Position numbers and translations under genes: made by a program
Notes under the pieces: model-generated
Databases searched by the model: none
What the model was told of the DNA's origin: nothing
The model's input: only the letters and a program-made list of their open reading frames with translations
Assembly: GCF_030813505.1 (NCBI RefSeq)
Contig: NZ_JAUSUE010000005.1
Reading direction: 5' to 3' (one strand)
DNA length: 64,000 nucleotides
Source: Pectinatus haikarae
GTDB taxonomy: Bacteria > Bacillota > Negativicutes > Selenomonadales > Selenomonadaceae
In this document: positions 6,978 to 16,314 of the stretch, in pieces
How the letters are laid out: each line of letters begins with the position of its first letter
Numbering within the stretch: position 1 is the first letter of the stretch

Positions 6978-8690
6978 TCATATATGAAATTTACTGACCT
7001 GCACTGTCAGATCCTGTGCTATATCCGCCAGCATTTTACTTGACGAAACTATTTCTTCAAGCGATGCCGACTGTTCCTCGATGGATGCTGATGTACTTTG
7101 GATCTGGTCATTTACATTATTGATGTCACCGTCTATCTGACTGACGCTTTCCACCACATCTTTCGATGCTCCGGATAATTCCGCTGCACTGCTTGATATA
7201 ATTTCTATCTGTCCTGACATGCTGCTGCTTATCCTTGTCAGCTGTTCGAAGATTTCCCCCGATTTATTTACATCGGCAGCGCCTTTATTGACCTCTTTAC
7301 TATTTACCGTCATTATCTCGACTGTTTTATCCGTTTTTGCACATATATTCTTTATGATTTCTTCTATCTGTTTCGCTGCTTCCTGCGACTGTTCAGCCAG
7401 TTTTCTTACTTCATCTGCTACGACCGCAAACCCCTTCCCGTATTCTCCCGCCCGTGATGCTTCAATAGCCGCATTAAGTGCCAGAAGATTGGTTTGCCGG
7501 GCAATACTGCTTATTGTATCCACTATCTCAGCTATATGCCCTGAATTTTCTCCCAGAATATTTATTCCATCGACCAGCTTGACATTCGTCATTGATATTG
7601 ACTCCATCTGTTTTCTGGTCTTTTTTATAGATTTACCTCCTGCTTCAGCAATACTGGCCGAAGCATATGCTTCATCTGCTGAATTTTTCGCCTGCTTTGC
7701 CATATTTTCTATATTATCAGACATATTATTCACCAAAGAAGCCGCATTTCTGATATTCTTTACCTGCCTGTCTACAGAATCCGCCGCTGATGCCGCTGAT
7801 ACAGCGACCTGACTGACTACTTCGGAAGATTGCGCGGAAATATCCATTATCTGACCTGCCGTATTCACTACTTTTTCTGACATGTTTTGTATACTGCCTA
7901 TCAAAGAACATATCTTATCAAGCATCATATTATACGATGCCGCTATCATCGCAAATTCATTTTTTCCGGTAAATTCCAAATGAACAGCCAGATTTCCTGC
8001 TGCATTCTGACTGGCCGTCGTCAAAAATTTTTGGATAAATTTATTAAGGTATCTGCCAAAAACAACTGCTATTAAAACTGTCACGGCAATAACAGCCATT
8101 ATCCCTCCGACCATTGCTGCAGCAGCTTTTTTATACTGCTGATCTCCATCCTTCACAACAATATTTACATAGCCTTCATTAAGCTGCCTGAATCCTTCCG
8201 ATAATGTTATAAGCTTACTGTAAGCTTTTCCCAAGTCGCCCGTATTTGACATACTTTTTTCTATATCAGCGGAATTATCGCCATTTTTGTCAACAATTTC
8301 CTTTTTAACCGTTTCGCTATACTTTTTCCATGTATTTTCGATATCTGCAACATTTTCTGTTTGATCATCTCTGGCATATTTTTTCATCTGCCTTATATGT
8401 TCATCTATATCTTTAGCTGTTTCATCTATATCCTTTATAACAAATAACTCTGCCTGAGCTGAGATCTGTCCATTATGCCGCTCCCACAGCAATTTATACG
8501 TGTCGGCCCTATGTACTTCCAGCAAACGTACCGTTTCCTGCATCGCTGTCATTCTAGTCAAATTTGTGTCTGCCATCATCTGCAAATAACTGTTCACTGT
8601 TTGCAGGCAATAAATCGCATAAAATCCCACTGCCGCTGTCAAACAGATGATAATCGCAAAGCTCATTCCCAATCTGACCTTAATTCCCAC
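6978..8690 (-). CDS. Methyl-accepting chemotaxis protein with four-helix-bundle sensor
   Basis: About 570 residues. GTG 8690 is preferred because GGAGG lies eight bases upstream; the ATG at 8705 has no Shine-Dalgarno and the GGAGG is within its first codons. TM1 (about residues 8-28) is followed by a helical periplasmic region (about 30-185) typical of 4HB_MCP sensors, TM2 (about 187-210), HAMP, and a signalling domain with QTNLLALNAAIEASRAG. Its ligand cannot be read from sequence. No terminator with a T tract was found directly after its stop. Confidence 0.9.
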   Translation of the reverse strand: MGIKVRLGMSFAIIICLTAAVGFYAIYCLQTVNSYLQMMADTNLTRMTAMQETVRLLEVHRADTYKLLWERHNGQISAQAELFVIKDIDETAKDIDEHIRQMKKYARDDQTENVADIENTWKKYSETVKKEIVDKNGDNSADIEKSMSNTGDLGKAYSKLITLSEGFRQLNEGYVNIVVKDGDQQYKKAAAAMVGGIMAVIAVTVLIAVVFGRYLNKFIQKFLTTASQNAAGNLAVHLEFTGKNEFAMIAASYNMMLDKICSLIGSIQNMSEKVVNTAGQIMDISAQSSEVVSQVAVSAASAADSVDRQVKNIRNAASLVNNMSDNIENMAKQAKNSADEAYASASIAEAGGKSIKKTRKQMESISMTNVKLVDGINILGENSGHIAEIVDTISSIARQTNLLALNAAIEASRAGEYGKGFAVVADEVRKLAEQSQEAAKQIEEIIKNICAKTDKTVEIMTVNSKEVNKGAADVNKSGEIFEQLTRISSSMSGQIEIISSSAAELSGASKDVVESVSQIDGDINNVNDQIQSTSASIEEQSASLEEIVSSSKMLADIAQDLTVQVSKFHI

Positions 8691-8931
8691 ACGGTATCCC
8701 TCCATGTAATATATACTTTACAGCAATTTTTTTTGCAAATTAAGACAAACTGCCTGCTTCATTACGTTAGCACAAATTTACCGTCCTTACTTTAAAAAAT
8801 TATTAAATTTATGTTAATTGAGAAAAACAGTTCTTTCTTCATCATTTGTAAAATTTATATTTTAGCTGTAAAATAATAATTTATAAGAAATCTTTCATTT
8901 ACAATCAGTAAATATATAAAGGATGTAATAT

Positions 8932-10203
8932 ATGAAAAAATACTACGACGTCGAGGAAAAAGTTCCTTTACTAGAAGGAATTCCTCTCAGCCTGCAGCAT
9001 CTATTTGCCATGTTCGGCTCCACTGTACTTGTACCTTTTTTATTGAAAGTCAATCCTGCTACGGCACTTTTTATGAACGGCATCGGCACTATTTTATACT
9101 TAGTTATCTGTAAAGGCCGCCTCCCTGCATATCTTGGTTCAAGTTTTGCTTTTATTTCACCGGTGTTAGCAGTTCTTGCAACTGCCAACATGAGTTACGG
9201 TGACGCACAAGGCGGATTCATAGCTTTTGGACTGTCATTCATTGTTTTATCATTGATCATTAATAAAACGGGAACCAAGTGGATTGATTTTATTCTGCCG
9301 CCTGCTGCCATGGGAGCGGTTGTCAGCGTCATCGGTCTGGAGCTTGCCCCGCTTGCTCTTACCATGTCTGGTTTCATTACTGATCCCTCGGCACCTCCGG
9401 CTGTACAGCCGCACTTGGCCATGATTGCCTCCGGCCTTACCCTTATTATCACAATTCTGGCTTCCGTCATTGGTCGTGGCTTTATAGGCATTATTCCCGT
9501 ATTGATCGGTGTCGGCGGCGGATATATCATTTCTTTTTTCCTCGGTATCGTTGACTGGTCAGGTGTCCAAAATGCTCCATGGTTTGCCGTGCCGACATTT
9601 TACCGGCCAAATTTCAATTTCAGCGCTATTATGATGATAATGCCCGCTTTGTTCGTCGTTTTTGCGGAACATGTAGGGCATCTTTTCATTACAGGCAGCA
9701 TCGTTCACCGTGATCTGCTGAAAGATCCCGGACTCGACCGTTCACTCTTTGCCGACGGACTTTCCAATATAATCTCCGGTTTTGTCGGTTCTACACCAAA
9801 TACTACTTACGGCGAAAATATAGGCGTCATGGCCATAACCCGTGTCTACAGTGTCTGGGTAATAGGCGGCGCTGCCGTATTTGCTGTTCTGTTTTCCTTT
9901 ATTGGTAAAATAGCAGCCGTCATCCATGCCATTCCCGTCCCCGTAATGGGTGGTGTCAGTATACTTCTTTTCGGCATCATAGCCTGCTCAGGTATACGTA
10001 TGCTCATAGAAAAACAGGTAGATTATACCAAATCAAAAAATATGATACTCACCGCCGTAACTATGGTCAGCGGCCTGAGCGGTGCCGTGTTAACGTTGGG
10101 ACCTGTTCAGCTTAAAGGAATGGGACTTGCTACCGTGGCAGCAATGGTTCTGAGTATTTTTTTCGGCATCTTTGAAAAACTGCATATAGACAATAAAAAT
10201 TGA
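8932..10203 (+). CDS. uraA: Uracil permease (NCS2 family)
   Basis: 423 residues, typical for UraA/PyrP. Hydrophobic throughout, about 14 membrane segments in the NCS2 fold; N-terminal VEEKVPLLEGIPLSLQH and central FAEHVGHLFITGS (the Glu in the substrate site) are family signatures. It imports uracil with protons for salvage. AAAGGATG precedes the ATG. It converges on the pyrimidine operon, sharing a bidirectional terminator with pyrD. I saw no PyrR-type loop in its upstream region (8691-8931), so its control seems different from that of the pyr operon. Confidence 0.95.
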   Translation: MKKYYDVEEKVPLLEGIPLSLQHLFAMFGSTVLVPFLLKVNPATALFMNGIGTILYLVICKGRLPAYLGSSFAFISPVLAVLATANMSYGDAQGGFIAFGLSFIVLSLIINKTGTKWIDFILPPAAMGAVVSVIGLELAPLALTMSGFITDPSAPPAVQPHLAMIASGLTLIITILASVIGRGFIGIIPVLIGVGGGYIISFFLGIVDWSGVQNAPWFAVPTFYRPNFNFSAIMMIMPALFVVFAEHVGHLFITGSIVHRDLLKDPGLDRSLFADGLSNIISGFVGSTPNTTYGENIGVMAITRVYSVWVIGGAAVFAVLFSFIGKIAAVIHAIPVPVMGGVSILLFGIIACSGIRMLIEKQVDYTKSKNMILTAVTMVSGLSGAVLTLGPVQLKGMGLATVAAMVLSIFFGIFEKLHIDNKN

Positions 10204-10212
10204 TTCAAATAT

Positions 10213-10255
10213 AAAAATACAGCCGGAGAATTTATTCTCTTCCGGCTGTATTTTT
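10213..10255. terminator. Bidirectional terminator between uraA and pyrD
   Basis: Fifteen-base perfect stem AAAAATACAGCCGGA / TCCGGCTGTATTTTT. T runs arise on both strands; the hairpin touches the pyrD stop codon, so it ends both convergent units. Confidence 0.9.
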
Positions 10256-11168
10256 ATGTTCGCAGCTTTCCTATCAGATCTCTTATATCTGTCAAATTCT
10301 TCTGCTCCAGATATTTCTTTAAATCCCTATATATTTTAACAGTTGAGTCAGGCTCGACGAAATTTGCGGTCCCTATAGCGACTGCATCAGCCCCTGCGAG
10401 AAAAAACTCTATGGCATCCTGGGCATTCATTATTCCGCCCATGCCTATTATTGGCAGAGAAATCGCTTTTCTAACCTGCCAAACCATGCGCAGTGCAACA
10501 GGTTTAACAGCCGGTCCCGACAAACCACCCGTAATATTTCCCAATACGGGTTTGCACGTATTGATGTCTATTGCCATGCCAATAAGTGTATTTATCAACG
10601 ATACCGCATCAGCTCCCGCATTTTCTGCGGCTTTTGCCATAACAGCTATATCTGTCACATTAGGTGAAAGTTTAATTATCACCGGCTTGCCTGTATTTTT
10701 TTTAGCAGCCTTTATAACTGCCGCCATGCTTTTTGGCTCCACCCCGAAAGCAATACCGCCTTCCTTCACATTTGGACATGATACATTAAGCTCAATTGCT
10801 TTCACTCCGTCAATATCAAGTATTTTAGCCAGTTCACCGTACTCTTCCACTGTGTTTCCGGATATATTAACTATTATTGGGCAGTTATACTTTCCAATGC
10901 GAGGCAGTATCTCATTAACGAGAAATTGCACCCCCGGATTTTCCAGCCCTATGCAATTAAGCATTCCTGCCGGTGTCTCAGCTATTCGTATTCCCCTATT
11001 GCCATTTCTCGGTTCCAGCGTCGTTCCCTTCACCACAATAGCACCAAGCGTAGAAAAATCAGCGAAATCTTCAAATTCTTCGCCAAATCCAAAAGTCCCT
11101 GAGGCTGTCATTATAGGTGAATTAAGTTTAATCCCGGCAAATTCCGTTTTTAATGAAACACTGCTCAT
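10254..11168 (-). CDS. pyrD: Dihydroorotate dehydrogenase B, catalytic subunit
   Basis: 304 residues, standard for class 1B. It oxidises dihydroorotate to orotate with FMN, passing electrons to PyrK. The active-site loop NVSCPNVKEGG contains the catalytic cysteine, and GMGGI near the C-terminus belongs to the FMN phosphate site. Its ATG overlaps the pyrK stop by one base (TGATG), as expected for a heterotetramer needing equal subunit synthesis. Last gene of the pyr operon. Confidence 0.96.
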   Translation of the reverse strand: MSSVSLKTEFAGIKLNSPIMTASGTFGFGEEFEDFADFSTLGAIVVKGTTLEPRNGNRGIRIAETPAGMLNCIGLENPGVQFLVNEILPRIGKYNCPIIVNISGNTVEEYGELAKILDIDGVKAIELNVSCPNVKEGGIAFGVEPKSMAAVIKAAKKNTGKPVIIKLSPNVTDIAVMAKAAENAGADAVSLINTLIGMAIDINTCKPVLGNITGGLSGPAVKPVALRMVWQVRKAISLPIIGMGGIMNAQDAIEFFLAGADAVAIGTANFVEPDSTVKIYRDLKKYLEQKNLTDIRDLIGKLRT

Positions 11169-11935
11169 CAGAAAAATACCTCCCTGCTCTCAAAAACAGG
11201 TCCGTTCTTACAAACCTTTTTACGTCCGCATTTTGTTTCTATAGTACAGGAAAGACATGCTCCCAATCCGCAGGCCATACGTTTTTCCAAGGAAACCTCG
11301 CATATTATCCCATGTCTGACCGCTACTTCGGCCGAGCTCCTCATCATTATTTCCGGGCCACAGACAAAAATTTTATCATAGCTTTCTGCAGTCAATATTT
11401 CCGGCAGATATTCAGAAACAAATCCCCTCATACCCATAGAACCGTCATCTGTAGTTATGAAAGTATTTTTTACTATATTTTTGAATAACGGCAGCGGCCA
11501 GTCCATTTCCTCTACATTTTTACAGCCCATAAGTATATCTGCCTTTCCTGCAAAGCGTTTCGCCAACAAAAGCAATGGTGCTATTCCGAGACCGCCGCCT
11601 ACAAGCAGCGGTTTTTTGCATGCGAGATCGAAGCCATTGCCCAACGGCCCCATTATACTGACCTTCTGACCTACACTGGTTTTTGCAAGGCGCTTAGTCC
11701 CCTTGCCTATCACTCTGTATATCAGTATTAAATTACTGCCCGCTGCATCCGCTATACTCAAAGGACGGCGCAGCAAAATCTCTCCATCAGGAACCTGCAG
11801 CTGAACAAATTGTCCGGCCGCAAATTTCTCTGTATTGGCAGAAATATCGATATCCAAAAGATAGACATCATTAGTGCCTATTTTTTCATGCCTTTTTATT
11901 ACCCCATCTGCCAAAAAGTGCTTATGCAAGGTCAT
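11168..11935 (-). CDS. pyrK: Dihydroorotate dehydrogenase electron-transfer subunit
   Basis: 255 residues from ATG 11935, which lies inside the end of carB (14-base overlap); a longer frame to 11989 would run further into carB and add residues unlike the family. Features: FAD-binding RRPLS, nucleotide-binding GGGLGIAPL, and a C-terminal 2Fe-2S cluster in CGLGACLSC plus a later Cys (VCKNGPVF). It moves electrons from PyrD to NAD+. Confidence 0.94.
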   Translation of the reverse strand: MTLHKHFLADGVIKRHEKIGTNDVYLLDIDISANTEKFAAGQFVQLQVPDGEILLRRPLSIADAAGSNLILIYRVIGKGTKRLAKTSVGQKVSIMGPLGNGFDLACKKPLLVGGGLGIAPLLLLAKRFAGKADILMGCKNVEEMDWPLPLFKNIVKNTFITTDDGSMGMRGFVSEYLPEILTAESYDKIFVCGPEIMMRSSAEVAVRHGIICEVSLEKRMACGLGACLSCTIETKCGRKKVCKNGPVFESREVFF

Positions 11936-14900
11936 CACCGCCGCCGACGTAATCCTGCAGAGCCAGTGTATAAACAAGACGGCGTTCACGCATAAAGGAA
12001 AGTACCCGCAGAACCTGCCATGCAGTATCGAGAGCTGTAAGACATGCTATACCATGTTCCACTGTCGAACGGCGTATCTTGAAACCGTCTTTGGCTGAAG
12101 TTTTTCCCGGCGTAAGCGTATTTATTACCATATTTATCTTTCCTGCCTTGATCATTTCCAAAATATCGCCCTTGCTTTCGTGTACTTTGCCGACAATATC
12201 CACAGCTATGCCCATTTTATCGATAGACTCTGCTGTTCCCTTTGTGGCAACCAGATTGAATCCTAATTCACTGAAAGCTTTTGCAAGCTGCTGCATTTCC
12301 TCTTTATCTTTATCCGCTACCGTGAACAGTATTGTTCCGTTTGTCGGTATATTCATTCCCGCTCCGGTGATAGCCTTATATAAAGCACGCGAATAATGAT
12401 AATCTATTCCCATTACCTCGCCTGTTGATTTCATTTCCGGACCGAGCGATATATCTACATCCTGCATTTTAGCAAAAGAAAATACAGGCGCCTTCAAGGC
12501 TACATATGGTTTCGGTGTAACAAGCCCCGAATGATAACCCATTTCCTTGAGAGAATGTCCCAATGCGGCTCTTGTCGCCACATTTACCATTTTTATATCT
12601 GTTACTTTGCTTAAAAACGGAACTGTGCGACTTGAACGCGGATTTACTTCGATTACATAAACATGCTCATCGACTATTACGTACTGAACATTCATCAAAC
12701 CTTTGACATTAAGCCCCAGAGCCAGCCTTTTTGTATAATCCACAATAGTATAAATCACTCTTGCCGATAAGGTCTGAGGCGGATATACAGCAATACTGTC
12801 ACCTGAATGTATACCCGCACGTTCAATATGTTCCATTATGCCCGGTATAACAACGTCAGTGCCATCACAAATAGCATCCACTTCAACTTCTCTTCCCTGC
12901 ATGTAATGATCAATGAGCACAGGATGCTCCGGTGACACTTTGACAGCCCTTCCCATATAATCCCGCAATTCATCTTCGTTGTAGACTATTTCCATAGCTC
13001 GTCCGCCGAGTACATAAGAAGGACGGATAACGCACGGATATTTTATATTTTCTGCTGCTTTTATCGCATCTGCGACATTGGTGACGCTTTCACCGCACGG
13101 CCGCAATATATGAGTTTCTTCCAGCAGTTCATCAAACCGTTCTCTGTCCTCAGCCCTGTCTATATCATCCACCGAGGTACCCAATATTTTTACGCCCGCT
13201 TTTTCCAGTGAATCGGCAAGGTTTATCGCTGTTTGTCCGCCGAACTGGACTATAACCCCCTCTGGTTTTTCCTTATCGATTATATTGAGAACATCTTCTG
13301 GTGTCAGCGGTTCAAAATACAGTCTGTCGGATATATCAAAATCCGTGCTGACAGTTTCCGGATTATTATTTATTATAATTGCTTCTATGCCCATCTCCCG
13401 CAAAGCCCATACAGAATGAACCGAGCAGTAGTCAAATTCCACACCCTGACCAATACGTATCGGTCCTGAACCCAAAACAACTACTTTTCTCTTGTCAGAA
13501 GGCTGCACTTCATCCTCCTGAGCATGAAATGTAGAATAATAGTATGGCGTAGCCGCTTCAAACTCAGCAGCGCACGTATCGACCATTTTATAACATGGCA
13601 TAATCTGCATTTCTTTCCTCATGCGCCGAATTTCCAGCATTTCTTTACCGGCTATTTCCGCTATTGAACGGTCGGCAATGCCTTTATTTTTTGCTGCCAG
13701 CAGCAATTCCTGCGTGAGAGGTTCATTTTTTATTCTTTTTTCTATATCAATGATATTTTTTATTTTTCTTATAAACCATTTATCTATTTTGGTTATTTCA
13801 TTTATTTTATCTATATCAGCTATGCCACGGCGCAAAGCTTCAGCAACAACGAATATCCTTTCATCGTTTATCAGCGCCAGCTTTTTCAGGACAGTTTCAT
13901 CATTCCATTCCGCCACATGTTCCATACTAAGATAGTGCACACCTATTTCCAGCGAGCGAACGGCTTTTAATATAGCACCCTCAAAGTTTCTGTCGATGGA
14001 CATTACCTCGCCTGTCGCCTTCATCTGCGTACCGAGTGTATGATCGGCAAGAACAAATTTATCAAATGGCCAGCGCGGGAATTTCACCACACAATAATCC
14101 AATGCCGGTTCAAAACAAGCCTTTGTCTTTTGTGTTACAGCATTTGTTATTTCATCCAATGTATACCCTATAGCTATTTTTGCCGACACCTTGGCGATAG
14201 GATAGCCTGTGGCTTTTGATGCCAGTGCAGACGATCTGCTTACACGAGGATTTACTTCGATTACATAGTAATTATTTGTTTTGCTGTCCAGAGCATATTG
14301 AGCATTACAGCCGCCTTCTATGCCAAGTTCGCGTATTATGCGCAGTGATGCTGATCGAAGCATCTGATATTCATGATCCGTGAGTGTCTGCGAAGGAGCC
14401 ACAACAATACTGTCTCCTGTATGTACACCGACCGGATCAAAATTTTCCATATTGCAGACAGTAATGCAGTTGTCTCCGCTGTCGCGCATCACTTCATATT
14501 CTATTTCCTTCCAGCCGGCGACGGAACGTTCTATAAGCACCTGTCCGATCATACTGTATTTCAGTCCGCGTATGACGATTTCCACAAGTTCCTGGTCATT
14601 GTCGGCTATGCCGCCGCCTGTACCGCCCATTGTATAGGCAGGCCGTACTATTATAGGATAGCCTATTTCTCCTGCAAATTTTACGGCATCTTCGACAGTT
14701 TCAACTATTTTACTTTCCGGTATCGGTTCACCCAGCTTTTGCATCGTTTCCTTAAATAATTCCCGATCCTCAGCCTTCTTTATCGCTTTCAGCGATGTCC
14801 CCAAAAGCTCAACCTTATATTTTTCCAGAACACCATGCTCGGACAGCTGTACAGCCAGATTCAATCCTGCCTGCCCGCCGAGAGTGGCAAGCAATCCATC

Positions 14901-15149
14901 AGGACGTTCTTTGCTGATTATTTCCTCCAAAAATTCAACAGTCAGCGGTTCTATATAAACACGATCGGCAATGTGTGTATCCGTCATTATAGTGGCAGGA
15001 TTGCTGTTTACCAGAACAACTTCCAGTCCTTCTTCCTTCAAAGCCCTGCATGCCTGTGAACCCGCATAGTCAAATTCTGCCGCCTGCCCAATAATTATCG
15101 GACCGGAACCAATTACCATTACTTTCTTCAGATATTCCTTCTTCGGCAC
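11922..15149 (-). CDS. carB: Carbamoyl-phosphate synthase large subunit
   Basis: About 1075 residues, full length. It makes carbamoyl phosphate from bicarbonate, ammonia and two ATP. GTG 15149 is chosen because AAGGGG precedes it and translation then begins MPKKEYLKKV as in other CarB; a TTG at 15182 lies within carA. Two homologous ATP-grasp halves are clear: VIGSGPIIIGQ at the start and VVLGSGPIRIGQ near residue 545. A C-terminal MGS-like domain carries the allosteric region. Two bases separate it from carA. Confidence 0.97.
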   Translation of the reverse strand: MPKKEYLKKVMVIGSGPIIIGQAAEFDYAGSQACRALKEEGLEVVLVNSNPATIMTDTHIADRVYIEPLTVEFLEEIISKERPDGLLATLGGQAGLNLAVQLSEHGVLEKYKVELLGTSLKAIKKAEDRELFKETMQKLGEPIPESKIVETVEDAVKFAGEIGYPIIVRPAYTMGGTGGGIADNDQELVEIVIRGLKYSMIGQVLIERSVAGWKEIEYEVMRDSGDNCITVCNMENFDPVGVHTGDSIVVAPSQTLTDHEYQMLRSASLRIIRELGIEGGCNAQYALDSKTNNYYVIEVNPRVSRSSALASKATGYPIAKVSAKIAIGYTLDEITNAVTQKTKACFEPALDYCVVKFPRWPFDKFVLADHTLGTQMKATGEVMSIDRNFEGAILKAVRSLEIGVHYLSMEHVAEWNDETVLKKLALINDERIFVVAEALRRGIADIDKINEITKIDKWFIRKIKNIIDIEKRIKNEPLTQELLLAAKNKGIADRSIAEIAGKEMLEIRRMRKEMQIMPCYKMVDTCAAEFEAATPYYYSTFHAQEDEVQPSDKRKVVVLGSGPIRIGQGVEFDYCSVHSVWALREMGIEAIIINNNPETVSTDFDISDRLYFEPLTPEDVLNIIDKEKPEGVIVQFGGQTAINLADSLEKAGVKILGTSVDDIDRAEDRERFDELLEETHILRPCGESVTNVADAIKAAENIKYPCVIRPSYVLGGRAMEIVYNEDELRDYMGRAVKVSPEHPVLIDHYMQGREVEVDAICDGTDVVIPGIMEHIERAGIHSGDSIAVYPPQTLSARVIYTIVDYTKRLALGLNVKGLMNVQYVIVDEHVYVIEVNPRSSRTVPFLSKVTDIKMVNVATRAALGHSLKEMGYHSGLVTPKPYVALKAPVFSFAKMQDVDISLGPEMKSTGEVMGIDYHYSRALYKAITGAGMNIPTNGTILFTVADKDKEEMQQLAKAFSELGFNLVATKGTAESIDKMGIAVDIVGKVHESKGDILEMIKAGKINMVINTLTPGKTSAKDGFKIRRSTVEHGIACLTALDTAWQVLRVLSFMRERRLVYTLALQDYVGGGDDLA

Positions 15150-15151
15150 GG

Positions 15152-16219
15152 TTAAATTGCCCCTTTCTTCATCATTGCGCAAAATTCGTCAAAAAGATAC
15201 GTATTATCATCCGGTCCGGGTGATGCTTCCGGATGATACTGTACTGAAAATAAAGGCAGAGTCTTATGATGCATTCCTTCTACCGTACCATCGTTCATCG
15301 ATATATGAGTTATATCAAAAGGAAGCCTTTCAAGCGATTTTTCATCCACTGCATAACCGTGATTTTGTGATGATATATACACGCGCCCCGTCCGCAAGTC
15401 CTTTACAGGCTGATTTGAACCGCGATGACCGAATTTCAGTTTATAAGTATCCGCTCCGCTTGCCAAGGCTATTAATTGATGTCCGAGACAGATACCAAAA
15501 ACGGGTTTCTTTCCTATCAGCTGCTTTATTGTCTCTACAATATCCAATACATCCTTTGGATCTCCCGGTCCGTTCGACAAAAATATACCGTCCGGTTTCA
15601 GCTCAAGAATCTCGCGTGCACTGGTACGAGCCGGTACAACTGTTACCTTGCAGCCCCGTTCATGCATTGATTCCAGCATATGCCTTTTTACGCCGAAATC
15701 CATTGCAACTATATGCAGACCGTCGTTTTCCAATACATATTTTTCCGGAGTGGTTACCCTGTCTACAGTTTTGTGATCAAGAGGTATGCTCATGAGTTTT
15801 TCACATTCATTTTCTGCTGCGTCCGCCGCTGTTATTATACCTTTCATTGTTCCTGCCGAACGGAGACAGCGGGTAAGCGCACGTGTATCCACATTATAAA
15901 GACAAGAAATACCCTTATCCTTCAGAAATTCACTTAATTCACTTTCTTTTTGCCAATTACTGCCAACATCACACAGCTCTCCTGTTATGAAACCATTTGC
16001 AAAACAATTGCGGCTTTGGTTAAATTTTTCGGCAGTTCCATAATTGCCAATCATCGGATATGTCAATGTTATAATCTGCGAACAATAGGACGGATCAGTC
16101 AAAATTTCCTGATATCCTGTCATTCCTGTATTAAATACTACTTCACCGCAAGCCGGTTTATCGCCCAGCAGGTCGCCTGTGAATATGCTGCCGTCCTCAA
16201 GAGTCAATTTGCCTTTCAA
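15152..16219 (-). CDS. carA: Carbamoyl-phosphate synthase small (glutaminase) subunit
   Basis: 355 residues. It hydrolyses glutamine and channels ammonia to CarB. The N-terminal domain is followed by a class I glutamine amidotransferase with FGICLGHQ (nucleophile Cys) and the His-Glu pair in QYHPEASPGP. Start taken as TTG 16219, eight bases after GGAGG and giving MKGKLTLEDGS like other CarA proteins; a GTG at 16228 abuts the Shine-Dalgarno. It lies between pyrC and carB in the operon. Confidence 0.95.
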   Translation of the reverse strand: MKGKLTLEDGSIFTGDLLGDKPACGEVVFNTGMTGYQEILTDPSYCSQIITLTYPMIGNYGTAEKFNQSRNCFANGFITGELCDVGSNWQKESELSEFLKDKGISCLYNVDTRALTRCLRSAGTMKGIITAADAAENECEKLMSIPLDHKTVDRVTTPEKYVLENDGLHIVAMDFGVKRHMLESMHERGCKVTVVPARTSAREILELKPDGIFLSNGPGDPKDVLDIVETIKQLIGKKPVFGICLGHQLIALASGADTYKLKFGHRGSNQPVKDLRTGRVYISSQNHGYAVDEKSLERLPFDITHISMNDGTVEGMHHKTLPLFSVQYHPEASPGPDDNTYLFDEFCAMMKKGAI

Positions 16220-16260
16220 ATAGAGCACCTCCGAAAATTATCCATCCCTGTACTATTGGC

Positions 16261-16281
16261 AGGCAGATATCTTATCTGCCT
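16261..16281 (-). other. Intercistronic hairpin between pyrC and carA
   Basis: AGGCAGATA / TATCTGCCT, nine perfect pairs around three bases. No T tract follows, so it is not a terminator; it could be an RNA processing or stabilising element that sets the ratio between the two parts of the pyr transcript. Confidence 0.45.
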
Positions 16282-16314
16282 CCTGTTGAGAGTTTATTTC
16301 CATTATAATATATT

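Noticed and set aside
7219..7812. Plus-strand frame of 197 codons
   Set aside because: Antisense to the chemoreceptor signalling domain and repetitive for that reason.
10411..11244. Long plus-strand open frame of 277 codons
   Set aside because: It is antisense to pyrD, which has full family motifs; no Shine-Dalgarno and no protein-like composition.
15157..15795. Plus-strand frame of 212 codons
   Set aside because: Antisense to carA, a certain gene; a shadow frame.
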